64,000 bases of DNA from Bog-756 sp963737625 (GTDB lineage Bacteria; Actinomycetota; Acidimicrobiia; Acidimicrobiales; RAAP-2). Below, piece by piece: positions 34,081 to 43,195 of the stretch (position 1 is the first letter of the stretch; every line of letters begins with the position of its first letter). The notes beneath the pieces were generated by a model that worked only from the letters and a program-made list of their open reading frames with translations, was not told the origin of the DNA and searched no databases. The stretch covers positions 62,001 through 126,000 of the forward strand of contig CAVTTK010000001.1 in NCBI GenBank assembly GCA_963737625.1. The letters run 5' to 3'. Position numbers and translations under genes: made by a program.

Positions 34081-34767
34081 TTACCGACGAGGCCTCGCGG
34101 ACGACCCGTAGCCCGCCCGTCCGAGGAATCCCTCGAGCAGTTGGGCTGTGGCCGCCTCGGCCCCCCGCCCGTGGTCATCGAAGCCGTCGAGGAGTGCATC
34201 GGCCTGGTCGGGCCGCAGCTGGCGCCGCTCCAGGGCCTCTAGCACCCAGCGACCCACGATCTCCCTGGTGGCCTCGGGATGGAACTGGACGCCGGTATGG
34301 ATTCCGGCCACGAACGCCTGGACAGAGTGCCCGGTCCAGGCCACCGCCTCCGCCCCTGGGGGAGTGGAGAAGACGTCCTCGTGCCATTCCAGCCAGGGCC
34401 CCGTGGGGATGCGGGCCGGATCGACGGACTCGATCTCCCGCCAGCCGATTTCCGGTTCCACGGCTTTGGTTACCTGAGCACCGAGAACCTGGGCCAGGAG
34501 CTGGGCCCCGAAGCACACCCCGAGCACAGGGACCCCAGCGGCGACCGCCCCCTCCACCAGGCCCCGCTCGGGCCCGATCCACGGAACGGAGGGGTCACCC
34601 ACCGACTCGTTCGATCCCAGCACAACCAGCACGTCGAGCGACTCCGGGCCGGGGAGCGAGGGCGCTCCCCGGTCGGCCCGACTCACCCGGATGTCCCATC
34701 CGGCGTCCCGTGCCAGCCGACCCAGCGCGCCGGGGATGTCGAGATCGCTGTGTTGGAGAAAGGCCAC
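34081..34767 (-). CDS. Class I glutamine amidotransferase-like protein
   Basis: A 228-residue GATase1 domain like that of GMP synthase. The nucleophile elbow is GVPVLGVCFGAQLLAQVLGA (Cys near residue 85) and the His-Glu part of the triad is GVQFHPEA near 170. It has no synthetase domain, so it may transfer ammonia to a partner or act as a gamma-glutamyl hydrolase-like enzyme. The GTG start has GAGG 7 nt upstream; an in-frame TGA just before it excludes a longer form. Confidence 0.85.
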   Translation of the reverse strand: MAFLQHSDLDIPGALGRLARDAGWDIRVSRADRGAPSLPGPESLDVLVVLGSNESVGDPSVPWIGPERGLVEGAVAAGVPVLGVCFGAQLLAQVLGAQVTKAVEPEIGWREIESVDPARIPTGPWLEWHEDVFSTPPGAEAVAWTGHSVQAFVAGIHTGVQFHPEATREIVGRWVLEALERRQLRPDQADALLDGFDDHGRGAEAATAQLLEGFLGRAGYGSSARPRR

Positions 34768-35012
34768 GCGCTGGCCTCATTCGTCATCACCACGTCCCTG
34801 GGTGCCACCGCCGGACGCGCCGGCATATCGCCTTCTACGCACTGATGGCAGTGTAAACATGGCGATGCCGTCAAGATGGGTACTCGAGTTGCCGAAGATG
34901 GCGGAAGAATCGTCGACATCGATCAGCGCGAGGGGGCACCTCGCTCGCCGATGCCGTCCGGGAGCAGGCCAAGACGCCATACTCGGTGCCCGGAGTCGAG
35001 CGGCCTCGCACC

Positions 35013-35753
35013 ATGGCTGACATCCATGAGTCCGGTCGGCGTGAGCGCAAGAAGGCCGCCACCCGAGCCCGGATCGTCGAAGCGGCCACCGAGTTGTTCA
35101 GGCGTCAGGGGTACCAGGCCACGTCCATCGAGGAGATCGCCGAGGCGGCCGACGTCGCCGCCCGCACCTTCTACTCGTACTTCGACGCCAAGGTCGACGT
35201 GGCCATGGTGCAGTTGGAGTATTGGGTCGATCAACTGGATCAGGCCCTGCATGCCCGCCCCGACTCGGAGACCCCCGACCAGATGTACGCCGCCGCGCTG
35301 GACGATCTGGGTGCCCGGGGATTCGTCACCGGACAACGATTGCGCGACCCGACCGGCCGGTCGTTCCCTCCGGTCGGAGTGGGGCTACTCCTGGCCGAGA
35401 CCGAGCCCGAGGTGGCCGGTCGCGTCTATCAGCTCCTGGTCAAACTCCAGGCCTCGATGACCTCGCTCTTCCGTCAGCGACTCCACTACCGTCCCGGCTC
35501 GATCGAACCCCATGTGGTGGCTGGGGCCATCACCGCCTCATGGTTCGTGGCCGTCCACGGCTTCGCCGAGGTGGCGGCCGGCGACCCCGATCCACCATCC
35601 ACGGACGAACTAGGGATCATGAGCTTCACCTTGTACACCTCGGGCCTGGACCGGCTGTGGAGTGATGCCCAGAGCACCGGCGACCCCCGTCGTGGACCGG
35701 ACGCCTCAGGACATGGTTCACTGGAGGATGGGGACGGGGAGGAGGTCCTATGA
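35013..35753 (+). CDS. TetR-family regulator (tandem pair, first)
   Basis: A 246-residue TetR protein. The HTH is ARIVEAATELFRRQGYQATSIEEIAEAADVAARTFYSYFDAKVDV. It resembles the next gene over its whole length (shared SGRRERKKA, TFYSYFDAKVDVA, ETEPEVAGRVYQ and ATWFVAV-like segments), and the two overlap by 4 nt. A long Asp/Gly/Glu tail is specific to this copy. A GTG at 34986 could extend the start. Confidence 0.9.
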   Translation: MADIHESGRRERKKAATRARIVEAATELFRRQGYQATSIEEIAEAADVAARTFYSYFDAKVDVAMVQLEYWVDQLDQALHARPDSETPDQMYAAALDDLGARGFVTGQRLRDPTGRSFPPVGVGLLLAETEPEVAGRVYQLLVKLQASMTSLFRQRLHYRPGSIEPHVVAGAITASWFVAVHGFAEVAAGDPDPPSTDELGIMSFTLYTSGLDRLWSDAQSTGDPRRGPDASGHGSLEDGDGEEVL

Positions 35754-36424
35754 CACAGGTCGAGGCATCTGGGCGCCGGGAGCGCAAGAAGGCGGTGACG
35801 CGGGCCCGAATCATTGAGGAGGCCACCGCGCTCTTCCGGCAGCGTGGCTACCAGGCCACTACGATCGAGGACATCACCGAGGCGGCCGACGTCGCCCCTC
35901 GGACCTTCTACTCCTACTTCGACGCCAAGGTGGACGTGGCGCTGGCCCAGTTCGAGGAGTGGGCCGAACGGCACTACGAGGCCATGGAGGCGCGACCGGC
36001 CCATGAGACGCCGGTCGAGATGGCGGAAGGGGCGCTGGCCGAGCTCACCCGGTTGGGCTACATCACCTCGCAACGCCTCCAGGATGAGCACGGCGACCCC
36101 TACCCGCCCATCGCCGCCGCCGTGGTGCTATCGGAGACCGAGCCCGAGGTGGCTGGACGCGTATATCAGGTGCTGTTGGGCTTCCAGTCCCAGATGACGG
36201 AGCTGTTCCGGAAGCGACTGGGCTATCCGGATGGGGCCATCGAGCCCCGCATCATCGCCGCGTCGCTGTCCGCCACATGGTTCGTGGCCGTCTACGGCTT
36301 CGGTGACGTCTGCGCCTCGGAAGTCGATCCCCCCTCCCTTGACGAGCTCGGTCTCACCGGCCTGCGGGCCTACAGCGGGGGTGTGGACCGTCTGTGGAAG
36401 GGCCGACTCGGGGACGCGTCCTAG
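35750..36424 (+). CDS. TetR-family regulator (tandem pair, second)
   Basis: A 224-residue paralogue of the gene before it: HTH ARIIEEATALFRQRGYQATTIEDITEAADVAPRTFYSYFDAKVDVA. The ATG overlaps the previous stop as ATGA and has GGAGGAGG upstream, so both are made from one transcript in similar amounts, which would allow heterodimers. No target gene is evident. A hairpin terminator follows directly. Confidence 0.9.
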   Translation: MTQVEASGRRERKKAVTRARIIEEATALFRQRGYQATTIEDITEAADVAPRTFYSYFDAKVDVALAQFEEWAERHYEAMEARPAHETPVEMAEGALAELTRLGYITSQRLQDEHGDPYPPIAAAVVLSETEPEVAGRVYQVLLGFQSQMTELFRKRLGYPDGAIEPRIIAASLSATWFVAVYGFGDVCASEVDPPSLDELGLTGLRAYSGGVDRLWKGRLGDAS

Positions 36425-36440
36425 CCGACGGCACCGTCGG
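36425..36440 (+). terminator. Stem-loop after the TetR pair
   Basis: CCGACGG, CA, CCGTCGG: a perfect 7-bp stem starting at the base after the stop codon. Confidence 0.55.
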
Positions 36441-36701
36441 AGCACGTAGCGCAAGTCCTCCCTGAGGCGGAATACTCGGCCATCCTGTCACCGGCGCCAC
36501 CCGGTGCTGACGGAGGCCCGGCCCACCAGCTTTGTGGCGAGGCCTCGCAGGCTGGCAACGCGGCCGGCCGGAGTACCTGTCCGCAGACAGCGTTGCTCCA
36601 TGCATGGAACGTACGGTGCGGGGGAAGAGTCCCATGATCGCCGCTGCGGAGCAGTGGGACGGATGAGACGGCGCCACGGGCGCAGACGGGAGTTGGACGC
36701 A

Positions 36702-37157
36702 GTGAGGAACGTCTGGAAGGGAATGGTCATCGGTGCGTTTACTGGCGCCGTCGCTGGACTGGTACTCGACCTCGGAGAGCAAGGAGCCGAAAAGGCCGTC
36801 GCGCTGAGTGGTGTCGTGGGCGGTGCCGTGGCTCGGCACGCCCCCGAGGTCGCCGGCAAGGCTCTCGACCTCGGTGAGCGAGGTGCGGACATGGCCGCGG
36901 CATTGGGTGGGGCGGTGGCGCGGCACGCACCCGAGGTCACCGATCAGCTCCGCCACTCCGTCGCCGACGCGTCATCGGCCGCAGGCGATCGCGTCCGGAG
37001 CTCAACGATCCCGTCCCGCACCAAGGCTGCAGCAGACGGGACTCGGGAGAAGGTCTCGTCAGCGGTGTCTGATGGGTTGCACAAGGTGAGCAGTGTCGCT
37101 GATCAGGGCAAGGACAAGCTGAGCGTTGCCGCCGACCGGGCCAGGGACGCCGACTGA
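36702..37157 (+). CDS. YtxH-like / Ala-rich repeat protein
   Basis: A 151-residue protein. A short hydrophobic N-terminus (MVIGAFTGAVAGLVLDL) is followed by an internal duplication: LDLGEQGAEKAV...GGAVARHAPEV and LDLGERGADMAA...GGAVARHAPEV. The rest is amphipathic Ala/Ser/Lys/Asp helix like YtxH or LEA-type stress proteins. The GTG has GGGAG upstream; an ATG at 36663 would extend it by 13 Arg-rich residues. It may be a membrane-anchored stress protein. Confidence 0.6.
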   Translation: MRNVWKGMVIGAFTGAVAGLVLDLGEQGAEKAVALSGVVGGAVARHAPEVAGKALDLGERGADMAAALGGAVARHAPEVTDQLRHSVADASSAAGDRVRSSTIPSRTKAAADGTREKVSSAVSDGLHKVSSVADQGKDKLSVAADRARDAD

Positions 37158-37377
37158 GCCTCGCCACGTACGGCGGGTGACCACGATCATTGGTGGACCG
37201 CGGCGCGGGGGCGGCCCGAGGCAGCATGAACGGCGCCGAACGCTGGGTGGTGGTCGCGGGTTCTGGTAGTCCGACCTGTGAAGCGCGGCAGTCGGCCCGT
37301 CACGGACGAAGTCGACGCGTGCATGCCGAGACACTCCTCGGGGAATAGTCGACCCACAGCGACCCAGGGGGACTCCG

Positions 37378-38943
37378 ATGACGACACTTGACAGATTCGC
37401 TCCGACCGCAGCCACCTCGCCTCACCAGGGGCCGCCGGACCGGAGCATCCGCAGTCTCATCCCCGCCCGACTCGATCGGCTGGGTTGGTCCCGATTCCAC
37501 ACCATGGTGGTGGTGGCCCTGGGTGTGGCATGGGTCCTGGACGGCCTCGAGATCACCATCGCCAGCAATGCAACCAGCCTGATCAGCTCGAAGCAGTCTC
37601 TGAATCTCTCGTCAGCGGGGGTTTCGTTCGCTGTGGGGACCATCTATCTCCTGGGTGAGGTCTTCGGTGCCCTGTTCTTCGGGCGCCTCTCCGACAAGTG
37701 GGGACGGCGGAACCTGTTCATGATCACCCTCGGCGTCTACCTCTTCGGTGGTTTCCTGACATCGCTCACCTTCGGCCACTCCACCTTCTGGGTCTACTGG
37801 CTGTACATGTCCCGCTTCGTCGCCGGCATGGGGATCGGTGGCGAATATGCCGCCATCAATTCGGCCATCGACGAACTCATCCCGGCCAAGTACCGGGGGC
37901 GGGTGGACATCGCGGTCAACGGCACCTACTGGGGTGGAGCCCTGTTGGGAACCATCCTCACCCTGCTGGTAGTCAACCACCTGCCGATCGGCTACTCGTG
38001 GCGGGTGGCCTTCCTGTTCGGTCCCGCCCTCGGTGTGGTCATCCTCTTCGTCCGCAAGAACCTCCCCGAGAGTCCACGCTGGCTCCTCATGCACGGTCGC
38101 GAGGACGAGGCCGAGGCCGCGGTGAAGGCCATCGAGTCCGCCTCGAAGAACTCAGGCGGGACGCTGGGTGAGGTCGACGAGTCCAAAGCCATCGAGATAG
38201 CCCCCGCCACCGACATCGGCTTCGTCACGCTGGCCAGGACGCTCTTTGCCACCTATCCCAAGCGCTCAATCCTCGGGGCCACACTGATGATCACCCAGTC
38301 GTTCCTCTACAACGCCATCTTCTTCACCTACGCCCTGGTGCTGACGAAGATCTACAACGTCCCGGCCACGGACACGGCGTACTACTTCATCTTCTTCGCC
38401 CTCGGCAACCTGGTCGGGCCCCTAACCATCGGCCATCTGTTCGACACCGTGGGCAGGCGCCGAATGATCGCTGGGACATACATTGTCTCGGGAGTGTTGC
38501 TCGCCATCAGCGCGGTGCTCTTCAACGCCGGACTCCTCAACGCCATCACCCAGACGGCGTGCTGGTGCGTGATCTTCTTCTTCGCCTCCGCCGGAGCCAG
38601 CGCCGCCTACCTCACCGTGAGCGAGATCTTTCCGGTGGAGGTGAGGGCCAAGGCGATCGCCGTCTTCTTTGCCATCGCTCAGACCTTCGGCGCCATCGGC
38701 CCCTGGCTCTACGGATTGTTGATCGGCAACGGCCAGGACCATTTCAAGCTGTTCATCGGCTACCTCATCGGAGCTGGCGTGATGGCCATCGGAGGCCTCG
38801 TCGAGATCCTCTTCGGCGTGGCAGCCGAGGGGAAGTCACTCGAGGACGTGGCCCGTCCACTCTCGTCCCTATCGACGCCCCAGCCCCTGTCCAACACCTC
38901 CGGCAGTTCCCAGCCGTCGTCGGCACGCGCCGTCAGGCTCTGA
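37378..38943 (+). CDS. MFS transporter (metabolite:H+ symporter type)
   Basis: A 521-residue, 12-helix MFS protein. GRLSDKWGRRNLFMITLGVY (motif A after helix 2), MSRFVAGMGIGGEYAAINSAIDELIPAKYRGR (sugar/metabolite porter signature), LPESPRWLL after helix 6 and GHLFDTVGRRRMIAGTYIVSG in the second half place it near sugar and aromatic acid symporters. A Ser/Pro-rich C-terminal tail is cytoplasmic. AGGGGGA precedes the ATG. It is convergent with the FtsX permease gene. The substrate is unknown. Confidence 0.92.
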   Translation: MTTLDRFAPTAATSPHQGPPDRSIRSLIPARLDRLGWSRFHTMVVVALGVAWVLDGLEITIASNATSLISSKQSLNLSSAGVSFAVGTIYLLGEVFGALFFGRLSDKWGRRNLFMITLGVYLFGGFLTSLTFGHSTFWVYWLYMSRFVAGMGIGGEYAAINSAIDELIPAKYRGRVDIAVNGTYWGGALLGTILTLLVVNHLPIGYSWRVAFLFGPALGVVILFVRKNLPESPRWLLMHGREDEAEAAVKAIESASKNSGGTLGEVDESKAIEIAPATDIGFVTLARTLFATYPKRSILGATLMITQSFLYNAIFFTYALVLTKIYNVPATDTAYYFIFFALGNLVGPLTIGHLFDTVGRRRMIAGTYIVSGVLLAISAVLFNAGLLNAITQTACWCVIFFFASAGASAAYLTVSEIFPVEVRAKAIAVFFAIAQTFGAIGPWLYGLLIGNGQDHFKLFIGYLIGAGVMAIGGLVEILFGVAAEGKSLEDVARPLSSLSTPQPLSNTSGSSQPSSARAVRL

Positions 38944-38982
38944 ACGGTGAAACGAGTGACGTCGGGCTGCGGAATGCTGCTC

Positions 38983-41538
38983 CTATTCCATCGGGCGAGC
39001 AGCGATCCCCGAAGGCTGGCGGCCGGCCAGAAGCCAACCCACAATCGTGGCTGCGGCGGGCATGGCGATCACAATGAGGAGCAGGTTGTTCCAGGGGATG
39101 TGATCGATGATGTCCGACAAGCCTCCTTCCAGCGCGTTCGAGTGGAACCACCCGGCCAGTCCGACGTAGGCGGCCACTGTCCCGAGCAGCGCCCCCAAAA
39201 AGGCCAGGCCCCCGGCGGTGACCGCGGTCAGGGTGCGCCGGGTGCGGGAGCTGGCACCGGTGGCCGTCAGCGTTCGGAGCTCGCTTGCCGTCTCGCTGCG
39301 GATCAGGCCGATGCTCATGGCCAGGATGCCGAGGGCGAGTGCGATGGCGAACAGGGTGGCCCAGTTCACGATCTCGGCCGACGTCGGCTCGCTGTTCTTC
39401 GACTCGATACTGAGGTTGTCGGTAGCCGCCAGTGCCTGGGCACTTGTGGTCTGAGCAGAAGTGATCGGGCTATCTGTTCGGAGGATCCAGCCGTCGAGAG
39501 TGGTCTGGCTGGCAAGGTGCAGCCGGCGCAGGGCACTCTCGGTGATCACGGTGTTCGGCGCCTCCGTACCGGTTGGCAGCTGACTCGCCTCTTGGACGAC
39601 GGGGTGGGCGAGGCAACCCTGTGGAGAGCAGGTGTTCGTAGTCCCCGACCCCGGACCCCCTCCTCCACCCGTGCCGGGACCGACCAGTTGGCCCCCACCC
39701 TTTCCGCCTCCTCCGTAGGTCAGCTGCACCCCTGAGCCCGAAAGGCCGGGACGCGAGCTGAGGATGTCGACATCGGAAGGAATGGTCGACGGGTCGATGC
39801 CATAGGACCGCAGAAGGGCCGGCGTGGCCACGTAGATCTGGCCATTCCACTGCCGGCCAGACCCACTTGGGTTTTGCAGCCCGACTGAAGGTGCGGGATT
39901 GTCGAGTTCCACGACGTCAGTGGCGCCGACAGCGGAGGCAATGGCTTGGACGCCGGCTTCCTGCGACTCGAGCTCCTGTGACGTCGGTGCGCTGAACGAG
40001 GGGCTGTTCCCATTCTGGCCCGTTGGGCTCCACACGGCGAGCTCGTTGGCCGCCAGGTTCGGGCCCACATAGTCGAAGACGTTGCTGTAGCGGGCTACGG
40101 CGACTGAACAGACGACCACGGCGATCAGCACGCCGACGCTGATGGCGGACAAGGCGGAGCCCGACCGGGCCCGGTACCGCGACAGGTCGCGGAACGACAG
40201 GCGGACAGCGATGGGTGCCCTCCGTCCGATCCGGGCCAGCAGTGCCAGGAAGAACGGTGCCACGAGGATGATTCCGGTGACGAGCGCGACAAACCCCGGT
40301 ATGAGCCAGCCCGGGCTGTTATCCGCACCGGAGAGGGAGAACATGACGAATCCGATGACGAGCGCGATCACACCGGGGACGAACGAGCGATGGATCTGGC
40401 GAGGCGGTGCCGGTCGTCCGGCCAGGGCACTCACGACGGGAACTCGGGTGATGGCGCGTGCCGGATACCCGGCGGCGAAATAGGTGGCGACGACGGCCAG
40501 CGCCATCGCCGCCACGATCACGGTCCAAGGCAGGGCGAACATCGGGATCAGATGGTGCGCGCTCTGCTCATTCTGTGGGCGGTAGGCCAACCACGCCACC
40601 AACCCCACAGCCAAACCCATCAGCGCACCGACGGCACCGACGATGACACCGTTGGCTCGCAGCACCAGCCGGATGTTCTGGTCCGTTGCCCCCATGGACT
40701 CGAGCATCCCGAGGGCTCGCATGCGGCGCTGGGCCAGCACGGTGAAGCCGCCGATGGAGACCAGAGCGATCAAGAGCATGCCGACGGTCGCCAGCGCCAG
40801 CACGATGGTCTCGGGGTTGATCGTGTTGGTGCCGGCCGAGCCTGGCGTCGAGACGTTCGACCCGATGCGGGCCGGGTCCACACCCGGCGCATTGAAGAGC
40901 ACGTCCACCGAGGTCGGGTTCGTCACTTGCCCGGGCACCACCAGGGCGAACTGGTCGAGCAGACTTTGGGGGTTCTGCACGATCCCGACGACCCTCGTGT
41001 CGCCGTCCGACCAGACGTCGCCCACGCTGAGGTGGAGGTCGGACGCCAGGCCGGGGGTGAGGGCGGTCTGACCGGGCCCGATCGGGTAGTGGCCGGAACG
41101 TAACTGAAGCATCGGGCCGCCGTAGGGGCCGTTCGGATCCTGGGACCGGAGTTGGTAGGTCTGGGTGCTGCCGGGGATGTGGAAGGTCTCGTTCTCGATG
41201 ACCTGGACGGTGCCAAAGCGATGTTCCAGCGCACCGATCTGGGTTGCCACGGTGTGTGGATCTGCGGCGTACTTCCCGGAGTTGGTGAAGGTGGCCAGGT
41301 CCTGGGCCGTGCCGTATCCGGCGTTGGCCGGTGGGGGGGTGTTGGTGGCGACGGCGGCGCCAACCACGACGGCGGCCACGGCAACGGTGACCAGGAGCAG
41401 GATGATCAACTGTTGGCGCCACTCACGTCTGAAGAGTCGCCAGGCCCAACGGACCATGGCCCGACGAGCCGCAACACCGCCGGTCGTCGGCTCCGGCGCT
41501 GAACCCGTGGCCGGTCGTTCGAGGAGGCCGACACTCAT
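38983..41538 (-). CDS. FtsX-like ABC transporter permease
   Basis: An 851-residue permease with one N-terminal helix (LIILLLVTVAVAAVVVGAAVAT), a large extracytoplasmic region, two FtsX domains (helices near 260-420 and 755-845) and a helix bundle between. NTINPETIVLALATVGMLLIALVSIGGFTVLAQRRMRALGMLESMGATDQNIR is the first FtsX signature. It is probably a two-FtsX exporter or mechanotransmitter of the antimicrobial-peptide or lipid type. The ATG overlaps the ATPase stop (ATGA). It is controlled by the PadR gene at the head of the operon. Confidence 0.9.
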   Translation of the reverse strand: MSVGLLERPATGSAPEPTTGGVAARRAMVRWAWRLFRREWRQQLIILLLVTVAVAAVVVGAAVATNTPPPANAGYGTAQDLATFTNSGKYAADPHTVATQIGALEHRFGTVQVIENETFHIPGSTQTYQLRSQDPNGPYGGPMLQLRSGHYPIGPGQTALTPGLASDLHLSVGDVWSDGDTRVVGIVQNPQSLLDQFALVVPGQVTNPTSVDVLFNAPGVDPARIGSNVSTPGSAGTNTINPETIVLALATVGMLLIALVSIGGFTVLAQRRMRALGMLESMGATDQNIRLVLRANGVIVGAVGALMGLAVGLVAWLAYRPQNEQSAHHLIPMFALPWTVIVAAMALAVVATYFAAGYPARAITRVPVVSALAGRPAPPRQIHRSFVPGVIALVIGFVMFSLSGADNSPGWLIPGFVALVTGIILVAPFFLALLARIGRRAPIAVRLSFRDLSRYRARSGSALSAISVGVLIAVVVCSVAVARYSNVFDYVGPNLAANELAVWSPTGQNGNSPSFSAPTSQELESQEAGVQAIASAVGATDVVELDNPAPSVGLQNPSGSGRQWNGQIYVATPALLRSYGIDPSTIPSDVDILSSRPGLSGSGVQLTYGGGGKGGGQLVGPGTGGGGGPGSGTTNTCSPQGCLAHPVVQEASQLPTGTEAPNTVITESALRRLHLASQTTLDGWILRTDSPITSAQTTSAQALAATDNLSIESKNSEPTSAEIVNWATLFAIALALGILAMSIGLIRSETASELRTLTATGASSRTRRTLTAVTAGGLAFLGALLGTVAAYVGLAGWFHSNALEGGLSDIIDHIPWNNLLLIVIAMPAAATIVGWLLAGRQPSGIAARPME

Positions 41539-42257
41539 GGGTTCGGGACGTTGGCGAGGACCGCTTCTGGGCCCTCGGCCGGGAGCGTCTGGTCCACGAT
41601 CCTGCCATCGCGGAAGAAGACCACGCGGTCGGCCCACGAGGCGAGCTGGGCATCGTGGGTAACCACGACAGCGGCCATGCCGCGGCGGCAGGCCGCCAGG
41701 ATCTGGCGCATGACGGTCTCCGCGTTCGTGGAGTCAAGGGCGCCGGAGGGCTCGTCGGCTAGGAGGAGCTGTCGGCTCCCGACCACGGCCCGGGCGATGG
41801 CGACCCGCTGTCGTTCGCCACCGGACAGTTGGTCCGGGTAGTGCGCAGCGCGATCCCTCAGCCCGAAGTCGTCGAGCGAATCCAGTGCCACATCCTGAGC
41901 CTTGCGGGCTCCGACCCCGTCGAGTTCGAGGGGCAGGGACACGTTCTCGACGGCGCTGAGCCCGGCCAGCAGGTTGTAGTCCTGGAAGACGTAGCCGATG
42001 GATTGGCGGCGCAGGCGCGCCTTGCCGTTGCGGGACAACGACGACAGGGCCCGGCCACCGATGTAGACCTCGCCGGTGGTGGGGTCCTCGAGGCTGCCGG
42101 CAATGGTCAACAGCGTGCTCTTGCCCGAGCCACTGGCACCCATGACGGCCACCAGAGACCCCGAGTCGACGGAGAGGTCGATGCGCTGAAGGGCCTGCAC
42201 CTCGGCCGCCGCCTCGCCGTAGACCTTGGAGATGTCGCGTAGTTCGAGATAGCTCAC
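41535..42257 (-). CDS. ABC transporter ATP-binding protein (MacB/LolD type)
   Basis: A 240-residue ATPase: Walker A GASGSGKSTLL, Q-loop YVFQDYNLLAGLSAVENVSLPL, signature LSGGERQRVAIARA, Walker B LLLADEPSGALDS and a switch His in VVVTHDAQLASWADRV. The GTG start overlaps the padR stop (GTGA at 42254-42257), and the permease overlaps its end. It powers the FtsX-like permease. Confidence 0.95.
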   Translation of the reverse strand: MSYLELRDISKVYGEAAAEVQALQRIDLSVDSGSLVAVMGASGSGKSTLLTIAGSLEDPTTGEVYIGGRALSSLSRNGKARLRRQSIGYVFQDYNLLAGLSAVENVSLPLELDGVGARKAQDVALDSLDDFGLRDRAAHYPDQLSGGERQRVAIARAVVGSRQLLLADEPSGALDSTNAETVMRQILAACRRGMAAVVVTHDAQLASWADRVVFFRDGRIVDQTLPAEGPEAVLANVPNP

Positions 42258-42838
42258 TGCCTCACCCCTTTGCGTCGGGCCTTGGGGAGTGGGAACGGCT
42301 GTGGCGCCGGCATGTCGCCCTCCACGGCCGCTCGTTTCAAGCGGCCGTCGGCCGTGTCCAACCACCGGATCAGGGAGTCCAGGCGGAACAGTTCCGCGTC
42401 GACGACCAACGCGAAGTTGAGGTCGAAGTTGGTCTCGTCCTCTTTGAGGCGGGTCCACTGCTGCATCAGCTCGACGAGATAGCGGCGGTGTACCTGAACC
42501 ACCTGATGCACATCAACGCCGGGCAGCCCCACGGCCACCAGGACCTTGATCACGAGCTCGTCTCGTGGAGGCGACGAGAGGTCAGGAGGGGTGCGGAGCC
42601 AGATGCCCAGCTCGTCTTGACCCTCGGCAGTGATGTGGAAGCCCTTCTGGGGCCCCTCGTCGGCGGAGTCGTCGGATTCGACCATGCCGTCGCGCTCCAG
42701 GCGCTGCAAGGTGGTGTACACCTGGCCCACGTTCAGCGGCCACACATCGCCCGTCCGGGACTCGAATTCCTGGCGCAGCTGCAACCCGTACTTGGGGCCT
42801 TCGCTGAGGAGGGCCAGTAGGGCATGACGGACACTCAC
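42254..42838 (-). CDS. PadR-family transcriptional regulator
   Basis: A 194-residue PadR (subfamily with C-terminal helical domain): RHALLALLSEGPKYGLQLRQEFESRTGDVWPLNVGQVYTTLQRLERDGMVES, followed by an effector/dimer region (residues 90-180). It heads the ABC exporter operon and probably represses it through a 23-bp palindrome over the -10 box. PadR-ABC pairs usually respond to toxic compounds. Start is GTG. Confidence 0.92.
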   Translation of the reverse strand: MSVRHALLALLSEGPKYGLQLRQEFESRTGDVWPLNVGQVYTTLQRLERDGMVESDDSADEGPQKGFHITAEGQDELGIWLRTPPDLSSPPRDELVIKVLVAVGLPGVDVHQVVQVHRRYLVELMQQWTRLKEDETNFDLNFALVVDAELFRLDSLIRWLDTADGRLKRAAVEGDMPAPQPFPLPKARRKGVRQ

Positions 42839-42865
42839 GACGACCGCCCACTTCGTGCGCTGTTC

Positions 42866-42908
42866 AGTAGCATACTCAGTATTCTACTCAGCGAGCTGGG
42901 TTTGGCAA
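42866..42908 (-). promoter_or_regulatory. padR promoter with 23-bp operator
   Basis: Minus-strand -35 TTGCCA (42908-42903) and -10 TAGAAT (42886-42881) are 16 nt apart. The operator at 42866-42888 has arms AGTAGCATACT and AGTATTCTACT around a central C, with one mismatch in 11 pairs, and covers the -10. Confidence 0.7.
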
Positions 42909-43195
42909 GGGGGCAGTTGGTGACCTACCGGGCGTCGGGGCCCGTGAGTGGACGCCAGGGCCGGCGAGGGACTCCAGGGCCGTCCGAGAGGACGTGAGCC
43001 AGTAGATACAGTCAGACCCTGCACCGAGGCTCGCCAGACGGTGGCCGGGGTCAGCGCCCCAATGGTGCCGGCCCCCGGTCCGGAGTGGTGGACCTCAGCC
43101 AGCAACGTTCACCCTTCCGCCGGAGGGAAGGTCCGTTGGGGCGTCCGAACCACCGGTGGGGCACTGCATCGGTAACGCTTGTCTGAATGGCGCAT
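42889..43195. other. Non-coding stretch, no gene recognised
   Basis: A 307-bp gap between the padR promoter and the kinase remnant. A stem CCTTCC/GGAAGG lies near 43112-43130. Nothing else is recognised. Confidence 0.4.
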
